Below are positions 43,841 to 51,561 of a stretch of 64,000 nt of DNA, piece after piece. The stretch covers positions 62,001 to 126,000 of the forward strand of contig DVOO01000009.1 in the NCBI GenBank assembly GCA_018713515.1. Direction: 5' to 3'. This DNA comes from Candidatus Scatomonas pullistercoris (lineage in GTDB: Bacteria > Bacillota > Clostridia > Lachnospirales > Lachnospiraceae). Numbering within the stretch: position 1 is the stretch's first letter; each line of letters opens with the position of its first letter. The position numbers and the translations under genes are program-made. The notes below the pieces were generated by a model, which was given only the letters and a program-made list of their open reading frames with translations, made no database searches and was not told where the DNA came from.

Positions 43841-44632
43841 ATGAAAGTATGGGTACTGATGGAAAATACGTCCTTGTCTCCGGATTTTTGCTCCGAGCAC
43901 GGGCTGAGTCTGTGGATAGAATCCGGGAACTGCCGGCTGCTCTTCGACACCGGGCAGTCAGAAAAATTTGCCCGCAACGCGGGACAGCTGGGGGTGGACC
44001 TGGCGGAGGCGGATCTGGCGGTTCTCTCCCACGGCCACTACGATCACGGCGGGGGTCTGAAAAAATTTCTGGAAGAGAATGAAAAGGCGCCAGTCTATCT
44101 GAGCTGCCATGCATTTGAGAAGCATTTTTCCGGACGGGAGAGAGATATCGGGCTGGATCCGGCCCTGCAGGCCTGCGGGCGGCTGGTGTATGTCCGGGAG
44201 AAAAAGGAGCTTGGCGGAGGAATGGTTCTGTATCCCTCCGGGGGATTCCGGCCGGTATATCCCGTAGATGCCAGCGGCCTTACCACCTTCCGGGACGGCC
44301 GGTGGATGAAGGAAGATTTCCGGCATGAGCTGTATCTGCTGATTCGGGAAGGGGGCAGGAGGATCCTCTTCAGCGGCTGTTCCCACGCCGGGATTCTGAA
44401 CATTATGGAATGGCTGCGGCCGGACATTCTGGTGGGCGGCTTTCATCTGAAGCATCTGGATCCGGACGGAGCAGGAAAGGCCGTCCTGGAACAGATGGCA
44501 GAGAAGCTGAAGACGTACGATACTGTCTATTATACCTGCCACTGTACCGGAACGGCCCAGTACGCATATCTGAAAGAAAAAATGGGAGACCGGCTCCATT
44601 ACCTGGCGGCGGGAGAACACCTTACTCTGTGA
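43841..44632 (+). CDS. MBL-fold metallo-hydrolase
   Basis: This 263-residue protein is a metallo-beta-lactamase-fold enzyme with the metal motif HGHYDHGGG near residue 66, and further histidines in FSGCSHAGI and YTCHCTG near the C-terminus. It resembles the group annotated as methanopterin-synthesis-related (DHPS-like) MBL proteins, but the substrate is unknown. I start at ATG 43841, preceded by GGGAGGTG; the 25 residues before it in frame lie over a hairpin. The end overlaps the convergent ATP-grasp gene by 11 bases. Confidence 0.85.
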   Translation: MKVWVLMENTSLSPDFCSEHGLSLWIESGNCRLLFDTGQSEKFARNAGQLGVDLAEADLAVLSHGHYDHGGGLKKFLEENEKAPVYLSCHAFEKHFSGRERDIGLDPALQACGRLVYVREKKELGGGMVLYPSGGFRPVYPVDASGLTTFRDGRWMKEDFRHELYLLIREGGRRILFSGCSHAGILNIMEWLRPDILVGGFHLKHLDPDGAGKAVLEQMAEKLKTYDTVYYTCHCTGTAQYAYLKEKMGDRLHYLAAGEHLTL

Positions 44633-45944
44633 GAACGAGAGAGGGGACGGCCTTTTCGTTGTACTGGCTGGAAATGATGCCGCCGTCGGAAAGCCGGGAA
44701 TAGACGCCGGCAAGCCGTCCGTTGTAGACGAACAGGCCGGACATGTTGGTGTAGTCTTTGAATTCCGCGGGCTCCTCAATGAAACAGATATTCCCTGTGC
44801 GGAAGGGCGGGCAGTATTCCTGATAGATATAATTCTGATTCATGGAATCATCAATGTGTGCGGCCCACTCCTGTTCCGTACAGTCGCAGCCTGCCCAGAC
44901 GCCCCGGGAAGCATAGGAATCCAGAGGCTTGATCAGCCAGCGGTCTTTTTCCCGGAGAAGCCGGCTCCGGTCCGCAGATCCTTCGGCCAGCAGATTTGTG
45001 TAAGGTACGTGGGCCCTTACGAAGTCCCGTTCCCGGGGATCCAGCAGGGCCAGGGTGGGCTCCTCGTGAAGCATTTTGAACAGCCACTTGTTGTGGATGA
45101 TCTGCGTCCGGAAAGCACCGATCAGGCATACATCCTGATTTTTGACCGCCTGCAGGAAGGGCTGCACCCGGGAGGCGTGGGCCATGACATCGGTGGTCAC
45201 AGCCCTGCGATAAACAGCATCGATGGGACGGCCCAGAGGGGAGAGCAGACGGTGGTTTTCATAGGAAAGCTCAGTGATTTCAGCAATCTCACAGGAAATT
45301 CCCGCCCGCTCAAATCTTCTCTGAAATTCTTCAAATTCCGTAATGGAAGCGTTTTCCAGAAAATCAACGATGGCCACGTGGGGATGGTCCACGCGCTTTT
45401 CGTAGGTGCTGTAGATGGAAAGAAACGTCTGTACCCAGGAGTCGTACAGTTCAAAGGATGTGAAATGGTGGCGCCCAAGCATGCGCTGGTGGGCCGGATT
45501 CAGTTCCAGGGCCTGGTTCAGCACGAAATCCTCATTCATGGCGCTGGTTCCGTCTGTGTTGATCTCACAGAATTTGAAAGAGCCGTTCTGCTCATTATAG
45601 AAAATATCAAAGCGGGCGATGGGCAGAAGGCTGTCATAGAGGCAGGGAGTCAGGATCAGCTCCGCAAGCTCCGGGGAAAAGGGAAACAGTTTCCGGTATT
45701 CGGGATTCCGCAGATATTCCCGGATCACCTTCTGGAAGATTCGGAAGGTGGTGTCCACGATGTCCCGGAAATGACGGATGACTGCCGGGGTAAAGACTTT
45801 GGGGATCTGCAGGGTGCGGACGCAGCGGCCGTGGTAGGCCACGGAGGAATGGAGAAGATAGTCCCTGGTCCTCCAGGCAGCCGCTCTGTTTTCTTCAAAA
45901 TTTTCTTCAATAATTGTCTGATATTCTCTGCGTATAGATTCCAT
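44622..45944 (-). CDS. Glutathionylspermidine-synthase-like ATP-grasp ligase
   Basis: This 440-residue protein resembles the C-terminal synthetase domain of glutathionylspermidine synthase (GSP_synth), an ATP-grasp ligase that joins a glycine-like carboxylate to an amine. Supporting text includes ARFDIFY (residues 110-116), FKFCEINTDGTSAMNED (123-139) and a WLIKPLDSYASRGVW lysine region near residue 340. There is no amidase domain. The gene follows the GCS2 ligase with a 38-base overlap and its own AAGGAG site, so the pair probably acts in sequence: a gamma-glutamyl compound is made first and then amidated or extended. The product is unknown. Confidence 0.8.
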   Translation of the reverse strand: MESIRREYQTIIEENFEENRAAAWRTRDYLLHSSVAYHGRCVRTLQIPKVFTPAVIRHFRDIVDTTFRIFQKVIREYLRNPEYRKLFPFSPELAELILTPCLYDSLLPIARFDIFYNEQNGSFKFCEINTDGTSAMNEDFVLNQALELNPAHQRMLGRHHFTSFELYDSWVQTFLSIYSTYEKRVDHPHVAIVDFLENASITEFEEFQRRFERAGISCEIAEITELSYENHRLLSPLGRPIDAVYRRAVTTDVMAHASRVQPFLQAVKNQDVCLIGAFRTQIIHNKWLFKMLHEEPTLALLDPRERDFVRAHVPYTNLLAEGSADRSRLLREKDRWLIKPLDSYASRGVWAGCDCTEQEWAAHIDDSMNQNYIYQEYCPPFRTGNICFIEEPAEFKDYTNMSGLFVYNGRLAGVYSRLSDGGIISSQYNEKAVPSLVLTE

Positions 45945-47175
45945 AATACTCCTTTTTTAATGTGGTATGTCTGAACAGGTTCCGGCGGAAGGGCAGGAGA
46001 TAGATTCGCTCGCTGTCCTCCAGATGCCCGCCGGCCAGTTCCAGTAGCTCTTCCAGAAAAGAGGCGGCCTTCTGCCCGTACAGAAGTCCGTCCAGACCCT
46101 GCCTTTCCAGGGAGGCTTCCGCCAGGGCAATCTCCTCTTCGGAAACGGGATATCGGGAAAGCAGCTGCTCCAGGACGTCCGGGTCGAAGAACAGCCCTTT
46201 GATGAGCGCCAGATAAGCCATTACGTATTCAAAGGGCATGCTGTCCGCACCCCGGATTTCCACGTAATGTTTGAGCCGAACATCCAGGAAGGTCATGGAG
46301 AGGATGTGCTCTATGTCTTCCGGAGCCAGCGTGCGGCCGTCGTACAGTTCGGCAGCAGTCCGGCTGCCGGTATAGACGGCACCGCCGGGCGACGGCATAA
46401 AGATCAGGGGCAGATTCCACAGATATTCGGCATAGGCGTGAAATCCGAATTCCGGGCTGAAGATTCCCGGGATCCTTCCGCACCGGGCCGGATCCACACG
46501 CTCCCAGATATAGGTTCTGGCCAGATTGCCCTCATAGGGACTACCCTCAAAGACAGGGGTATTGTCTGTCAGAAGCTTGAGGGCGGGCATCAGAAGGTAT
46601 GCGCCCCGGTATTTGCGGCGGAAATCGTCCTCACAGCAGTAATCGATGGAAACCTGGGTGGCCGCGGTGCCCCGCATCATATTCCTTCCGCAGGTGCCGG
46701 AAGTCTGAAAATACGTATCCATATATGCATACCGTTTTTTGGGAATCAGGGGCAGATCCTGCGCCCGGCTTCGGGGCTGGTAGCCAAGGGTGACCAGACG
46801 GTAATGGTACCGGGCCAGAAGAGGACGGATCTGCCGGAGAAAGCTCTCATAGATGCGCTGAATGGTCCGGAGACTTTCCTTGGGAACGATGCTCACTTCC
46901 AGCTGGCCGGCCGGTTCCAGGCTGATGGCATAATCATTGTTGTAAAGGCCCAGCAGGCAGCCCTCCTCCCGGTATTCCCGGGGATACTGAGAGGAGAGTT
47001 CCTCCAGAAGAAAGGCGATGCCGTGATCTTCATAATAGGTAACCGCATCCAGCGTGTCTTCCCGCACAATAAAGTGCTCAATCTCCAGGCCCAGCTTCTG
47101 CACGCAGTTTAATTTGCAGCCGTCCCGGAAATATTGCTCCAGGATCTCCAGGTTATTCTGTTTCGTCATGTTCAT
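45907..47175 (-). CDS. GCS2-family glutamate-cysteine ligase-like enzyme
   Basis: This 422-residue protein belongs to the GCS2 family, which includes plant and proteobacterial glutamate-cysteine ligase and EgtA. These enzymes form gamma-glutamyl amide bonds using ATP. Visible family text: LGLEIEHFIV (E31 and E33 of the metal site), SLEPAGQLEVSI, MMRGTAATQVSIDY and RGADSMPFEYVMAY. The amine acceptor cannot be deduced, so cysteine is only one option. It is first in a two-gene operon with the ATP-grasp ligase; its promoter overlaps that of tRNA-Thr. GGAG lies 9 bases before the ATG. Confidence 0.85.
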   Translation of the reverse strand: MNMTKQNNLEILEQYFRDGCKLNCVQKLGLEIEHFIVREDTLDAVTYYEDHGIAFLLEELSSQYPREYREEGCLLGLYNNDYAISLEPAGQLEVSIVPKESLRTIQRIYESFLRQIRPLLARYHYRLVTLGYQPRSRAQDLPLIPKKRYAYMDTYFQTSGTCGRNMMRGTAATQVSIDYCCEDDFRRKYRGAYLLMPALKLLTDNTPVFEGSPYEGNLARTYIWERVDPARCGRIPGIFSPEFGFHAYAEYLWNLPLIFMPSPGGAVYTGSRTAAELYDGRTLAPEDIEHILSMTFLDVRLKHYVEIRGADSMPFEYVMAYLALIKGLFFDPDVLEQLLSRYPVSEEEIALAEASLERQGLDGLLYGQKAASFLEELLELAGGHLEDSERIYLLPFRRNLFRHTTLKKEYYGIYTQRISDNY

Positions 47176-47241
47176 AAATTCTTGCTCCTGTCCCGTTTGC
47201 GGAGTCTCTTCCGGAGACGGAAAAGAAGGATCCGCAAAAAA

Positions 47242-47283
47242 AATATAATTTGTAGTTGAAATTTTTCAAAAATCAGGTATAAT
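47242..47283. promoter_or_regulatory. Overlapping divergent promoters for tRNA-Thr and the GCS2 operon
   Basis: On the plus strand TTGAAA (47256-47261) and TATAAT (47278-47283) are 16 bases apart and drive tRNA-Thr. On the minus strand TTGAAA (47264-47269) and TATATT (47242-47247), also 16 apart, point at the GCS2 gene. The two -35 boxes form the palindrome TTGAAATTTTTCAA. Confidence 0.65.
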
Positions 47284-47292
47284 AGACGTTGT

Positions 47293-47365
47293 GCCGGAAT
47301 AGCTCAGTCGGTAGAGCACTTCACTCGTAATGAAGGGGTCGTCAGTTCGAGTCTGATTTCCGGCT
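47293..47365 (+). tRNA. tRNA-Thr (CGT)
   Basis: This is a 73-base cloverleaf with acceptor GCCGGAA/TTCCGGC, anticodon stem CTTCA/TGAAG enclosing CTCGTAA (anticodon CGT) and T-loop TTCGAGT. The discriminator is T and CCA is not encoded. Confidence 0.95.
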
Positions 47366-47371
47366 CTGTGG

Positions 47372-47404
47372 AGTCCGTGGCCAAGGGTGGCTGCGGACTT
47401 TTTT
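47372..47404 (+). terminator. Terminator of tRNA-Thr
   Basis: A 6-bp base stem (47372-47377 with 47394-47399) with additional inner GG/CC pairs is followed by a run of six Ts, 7 bases after the tRNA. Confidence 0.85.
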
Positions 47405-47535
47405 GTTCCTGTCTGTCCGGAGCGGGCACGGCCTTCTCCTGCAGGAGCAGACGAACTTACACAGATACGTCCTGCCTATTGTAACCAGTTTTGCTGAAAA
47501 AGGCAAGTTTCATTCAGGAAAAGAGGGAACAGATT

Positions 47536-49719
47536 ATGAAAACGCTTGTAATTGCCGAGAAGCCCTCCGTAGGCCGTGATATCGGCCGGGTGCTTTCCTG
47601 CCGCCCGGTGGGAAACGGATTCATGGAGGGACAGAAGTATATCGTAACCTGGGCGCTGGGTCATCTGGTTACCCTGAAGGATCCCGAGGATTACGATAAA
47701 AAATATAAAGAATGGAAGCTGGAGGTGCTTCCCATCATGCCGGAGAAGCTGCAGATAAAAGTCATTCCCCAGACGGGCAGACAGTACCGTCAGGTGGAAA
47801 GTCTTCTGAACCGCCAGGATGTGGGGGAAGTGGTGATCGCTACGGACGCGGGCAGAGAGGGAGAACTGGTGGCCCGGTGGATTCTGCAGAAAGCGGGATG
47901 CAGAAAGCCGCTGAAGCGTCTGTGGATTTCTTCGGTGACTGACAAAGCCATCCGGGATGGTTTTGCGCATCTGAAAGATGCCAGGGAGTACGAGCATCTC
48001 TACGAAGCGGCCGTCTCCCGGGCGGAGGCGGACTGGCTGGTGGGCATCAATGCCACTCGGGCGCTGACCTGCAAGTATAATGCGCAGCTCTCCTGCGGAA
48101 GAGTGCAGACGCCAACGCTGGCCATGATTGCGGGGAGAGAGGAAGAAATCCGGAGCTTTCAGCCGAAGCCCTATTATGGCGTTTCCCTGACGGCGGAGGG
48201 AATCCAGTTTACCTGGCAGGAGGAGAAGAGCGGAAGCTTCCGCACTTTTTCCGGAGAAAGAGCTGAAGAGGTAAAGAAAAAGGCCGGACAGGGCCCTCTG
48301 CGAATCACCCGGGCGGACAAAAAGGAACGGCGGCAGCCGGCGCCGCCCCTTTATGATCTGACGGAGCTTCAGCGGGATGCCAGCAGAAAGTACGGTTTTT
48401 CCGCAAAGAAAACGCTGGATCTCATGCAGCGTCTCTATGAATACCACAAGGTTCTTACCTATCCGCGGACGGATTCCCGCTATCTGAGTTCGGATCTTGT
48501 GCCTACCCTGAAGGAGCGGCTGGCTGCGATCCAGACAGGCCCCTACAGAACTCTGGCAGCCAGGGCGGGAAAACAGAATTTTTCGGGAAAACTTTCCTTT
48601 GTGAATAATGCGAAAGTATCTGACCATCACGCCATTATTCCCACAGAACAGTACGTACAGCTGGCAGCCATGAGCCCGGAGGAGAGAAAAATATATGATC
48701 TGGTTGTCCGCCGTTTTCTGGCAGTTCTGCTGCCGTCCTGCGTCTATGAGGAGAGCTGCCTTACAGCAGAGTCGGGAGGAGAACGGTTTCTGGCCCGGGG
48801 GAAAACCCTGCTGGAAGAGGGATGGCGGGCGGCCTATGAGGAACAGCCGGAGGAAGCAGAAGAGGATGAGGAGCTTGGGGAGCAGAAGCTCCCTTCTCTG
48901 CAGGAGGGAAGCAGGCTGAAGGTGCAGAGCTGCCGGATCCGGGAGGGGAAGACAAAGCCCCCCGCGCGGTTTACGGAAGCCACGCTTCTGTCCGCCATGG
49001 AGAACCCGGTCCGGTATCTGGAGGAGAAAAACGGAAAGCTGGCCAGAACCCTGGGAGAAACGGGAGGACTGGGAACTGTGGCCACCCGTGCGGATATTAT
49101 TGAGAAACTGTTTCACACCTTTTTGCTGGAGAAGAAGGGAAACGAGATCCTCATCACTTCCAAGGCCAGACAGCTGCTGAAACTGGTGCCGGAAGATCTG
49201 AAGAAGCCGGAGCTTACGGCCCGGTGGGAACTGCAGCTCTCAGACATGGCAGGGGGAAAGCTGCAGCGCGGAGTATTTATGAAAAATATCCGGGAATACG
49301 CCTCGGAGCTGATCCGGCAGATCCGTCAGGATGACGGGGTATTCCGGCATGAAAATCTGACAAATAAGCGGTGCCCCCGCTGCGGCAAACGGATGCTGGC
49401 GGTAAATGGAAAGAATGCGAAGCTTCTCGTCTGCCAGGACCGGGAATGCGGTTACCGGGAGACTGTTTCCAGAACCACCAATGCCCGCTGCCCCGTCTGC
49501 CATAAACGGATGGAACTGGCCGGGAAGGGGGAGGCGGCCACATTCATCTGCTCCTGCGGCCACAAAGAAAGGCTCAGCAGGTTTGAAGAACGGAGAAAAA
49601 AGGAGGGGGCAGGCGTCAGCAAACGTGATGTGGCCCGCTACCTGTCCAGACAGAAGGAAGCGGAGCAGCCGGTGAACAACAGCTTTGCCGAAGCGCTGAA
49701 AAATATCAAGCTGTCTTGA
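47536..49719 (+). CDS. topB: DNA topoisomerase III
   Basis: This 727-residue type IA topoisomerase relaxes and decatenates single-stranded DNA. The TOPRIM glutamate region (VIAEKPSVGRDI) opens the protein, DAGREGE follows, and the catalytic tyrosine is Y309 in LTYPRTDSRYL. Two C-terminal zinc-ribbon-like motifs are seen (CPRCGKRM...CQDREC and CPVCHKRM...CSCG). I start at ATG 47536, 8 bases after AGAGGGAA; an in-frame opening 45 bases upstream lacks a site. The gap from the tRNA-Thr terminator holds no other recognisable element. Confidence 0.96.
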   Translation: MKTLVIAEKPSVGRDIGRVLSCRPVGNGFMEGQKYIVTWALGHLVTLKDPEDYDKKYKEWKLEVLPIMPEKLQIKVIPQTGRQYRQVESLLNRQDVGEVVIATDAGREGELVARWILQKAGCRKPLKRLWISSVTDKAIRDGFAHLKDAREYEHLYEAAVSRAEADWLVGINATRALTCKYNAQLSCGRVQTPTLAMIAGREEEIRSFQPKPYYGVSLTAEGIQFTWQEEKSGSFRTFSGERAEEVKKKAGQGPLRITRADKKERRQPAPPLYDLTELQRDASRKYGFSAKKTLDLMQRLYEYHKVLTYPRTDSRYLSSDLVPTLKERLAAIQTGPYRTLAARAGKQNFSGKLSFVNNAKVSDHHAIIPTEQYVQLAAMSPEERKIYDLVVRRFLAVLLPSCVYEESCLTAESGGERFLARGKTLLEEGWRAAYEEQPEEAEEDEELGEQKLPSLQEGSRLKVQSCRIREGKTKPPARFTEATLLSAMENPVRYLEEKNGKLARTLGETGGLGTVATRADIIEKLFHTFLLEKKGNEILITSKARQLLKLVPEDLKKPELTARWELQLSDMAGGKLQRGVFMKNIREYASELIRQIRQDDGVFRHENLTNKRCPRCGKRMLAVNGKNAKLLVCQDRECGYRETVSRTTNARCPVCHKRMELAGKGEAATFICSCGHKERLSRFEERRKKEGAGVSKRDVARYLSRQKEAEQPVNNSFAEALKNIKLS

Positions 49720-49744
49720 CAGAACTCCTGAAAAAAAGTAATAT
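49716..49744 (+). promoter_or_regulatory. Promoter for citrate synthase
   Basis: TTGACA (49716-49721) and TAATAT (49739-49744) are 17 bases apart. The -35 box overlaps the topB stop codon. Confidence 0.75.
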
Positions 49745-49775
49745 CAGATGAGAAAAATGGAAAGGATGGGATAAT

Positions 49776-51140
49776 ATGACGGCTGAATGGAACAGCGATA
49801 TGGAACACAGATTTGAGGAACTGGTAGAGCGCAGCCGGAGATCCGGCCGTATCGACCCATCGCTTTATACGGAATACGATGTGAAGCGAGGACTCAGGGA
49901 TTCCACCGGAAAGGGCGTGCTGACAGGGCTGACGGAGATCTCGGATGTAATCGGATTCGGCGTCCGCAGCGACGGACAGAAGGTGCCGGCGGACGGTGCG
50001 CTCTACTACCAGGGCTACAATGTGGCGGAGCTGATCAAGGGCTTTGAGAACCGCAGATTCGGCTTTGAGGAGATTACCTACCTGCTGCTGTTCGGAGAAC
50101 TTCCCAACAAAGTACAGCTCCGGGAATTCATCGATATCCTCAGCTACTGCCGGGAGCTTCCGGAGGAATTTACCAGAGACGTCATTATGAAGGCGCCCAG
50201 CGCCAATATGATGAATTCGTTGCAGAAGTGCGTGCTGACTCTGTACTCCTACGATGAGCGGCCGGAAGATACCAGCATCACGAATATTTTGTGGCAGGAG
50301 CTGAGCCTGATCGCCAAGATGCCCCTGCTGGCCGTATACAGCTACCATACATACCGCCATTACCATCTGAAGGAGAATCTCTTTATCCGGAACCCGAAGC
50401 CGGAGCTGTCTCTGGCGGAAAATCTGCTGCAGATGCTTCACCCGGATGGAAATTATACGGAGCTGGAGGCCAAGGTGCTGGACGTGGCCCTGGTTCTGCA
50501 CGCGGAGCACGGCGGCGGAAATAACTCAACCTTTACCACCCATGTGGTTTCTTCCTCCGGAACGGATACCTATTCAGCGGTGGCCGCTTCTCTGGGATCC
50601 CTGAAGGGACCCAAGCACGGCGGCGCCAATCTGAAGGTGCAGGAGATGTTTGAGGATATCAAGGCCCACGTGTCTGACTGGGAAAATGAGGAAGAGCTTC
50701 GTTCCTATCTGACAAAAATTCTGGACGGAGAGGCCTTCGACCGGGCGGGCCTGATCTACGGCATGGGCCATGCGGTCTATTCTCTGTCGGATCCCAGAGC
50801 GGTGATTCTGAAGGACTATGCGAGACGGCTCTCCGTGGAAAAGCATCTGGAAAAAGAGTTCGGTCTGTATGAGGCGGTGGAGCGCATCGGCGGGGAGTGT
50901 ATTGCCAGGAAAAGAAGGCTGCTGAAGCCGGTCTGCGCCAACGTGGATTTCTTCAGCGGATTTGTTTACACGATGCTGGGCCTGCCCAGGGAACTGTACA
51001 CGCCGCTGTTTGCCATTGCCCGTATATCCGGCTGGTCGGCCCACCGGATTGAGGAACTGGTCAATGACGGAAAGATCATCCGCCCCGCATATAAATACGT
51101 GGGCCATCACAGACAGTACACAGAATTCGACGAACGGTAA
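49776..51140 (+). CDS. Citrate synthase
   Basis: This 454-residue enzyme condenses acetyl-CoA and oxaloacetate to citrate, in a fermenter mainly to make 2-oxoglutarate and glutamate. The active-site residues appear in LHAEHGGGNNSTF (first histidine), GMGHAVYSLSDPRA (second histidine) and the NVDFFSGF aspartate. The extra N-terminal segment of about 60 residues and overall length match the long clostridial form. It is flanked by its own promoter and a strong terminator, so it is monocistronic. Confidence 0.95.
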   Translation: MTAEWNSDMEHRFEELVERSRRSGRIDPSLYTEYDVKRGLRDSTGKGVLTGLTEISDVIGFGVRSDGQKVPADGALYYQGYNVAELIKGFENRRFGFEEITYLLLFGELPNKVQLREFIDILSYCRELPEEFTRDVIMKAPSANMMNSLQKCVLTLYSYDERPEDTSITNILWQELSLIAKMPLLAVYSYHTYRHYHLKENLFIRNPKPELSLAENLLQMLHPDGNYTELEAKVLDVALVLHAEHGGGNNSTFTTHVVSSSGTDTYSAVAASLGSLKGPKHGGANLKVQEMFEDIKAHVSDWENEEELRSYLTKILDGEAFDRAGLIYGMGHAVYSLSDPRAVILKDYARRLSVEKHLEKEFGLYEAVERIGGECIARKRRLLKPVCANVDFFSGFVYTMLGLPRELYTPLFAIARISGWSAHRIEELVNDGKIIRPAYKYVGHHRQYTEFDER

Positions 51141-51145
51141 AAAAT

Positions 51146-51181
51146 GGGAGCCTGTCAAGAGAAAACACTTGACAGGCTCCC
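51146..51181 (+). terminator. Terminator of citrate synthase, overlapping the next promoter
   Basis: A perfect 14-bp stem (51146-51159 with 51168-51181) with an 8-base loop starts 5 bases after the stop. No T-run follows. Its 3' arm contains the TTGACA of the ylxM promoter. Confidence 0.75.
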
Positions 51182-51197
51182 ACGGTTATTGTATAGT
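51169..51197 (+). promoter_or_regulatory. Promoter for the ylxM-ffh operon
   Basis: A consensus TTGACA (51169-51174) and TATAGT (51192-51197) are 17 bases apart. The expected start, near 51204, is at or within 10 bases of the ylxM start codon. Confidence 0.85.
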
Positions 51198-51213
51198 AGG
51201 CTAGGTGATGCCG

Positions 51214-51558
51214 ATGGAGAAGTTTGTACAGCAGACTTTGTTATACGATTTTTACGGGGAGCTGCTGACGCAACATCAGCGCCAGGTGTATGAGGAGGCG
51301 GTATTTGAGGATCTGTCTCCCAGCGAAATCGCTGCAAACCACGGGATCAGCCGTCAGGGCGTACATGATCTGATCAAGCGCTGCGGCAGGATTCTGGAGG
51401 AATATGAAGAAAAACTGCATCTGGTGGAAAAGTTTTTAAATATCCGCGACAGTATGAGAAAGATTCAGACACTGACGGATCCGCAGAACTGCGCGGAGGC
51501 GGAGAGCAGGATGCGGCAGATCCGGGAAATCTCTTCAAACATTCTGGAGGAATTGTAA
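51214..51558 (+). CDS. ylxM: YlxM-family signal recognition particle accessory protein
   Basis: YlxM is a small helix-turn-helix protein found next to ffh; it is thought to assist the signal recognition particle. The 114-residue product shows LSPSEIAANHGISRQGVHDLIKR as the sigma-70 region-4-like helix-turn-helix, followed by a helical C-terminus. Three in-frame starts are possible (GTG 51205, ATG 51208, ATG 51214); I choose 51214 because AGGTG lies 6 bases upstream, but the promoter position would allow a nearly leaderless start at 51208. ffh follows after 3 bases. Confidence 0.9.
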   Translation: MEKFVQQTLLYDFYGELLTQHQRQVYEEAVFEDLSPSEIAANHGISRQGVHDLIKRCGRILEEYEEKLHLVEKFLNIRDSMRKIQTLTDPQNCAEAESRMRQIREISSNILEEL

Positions 51559-51561
51559 TTC

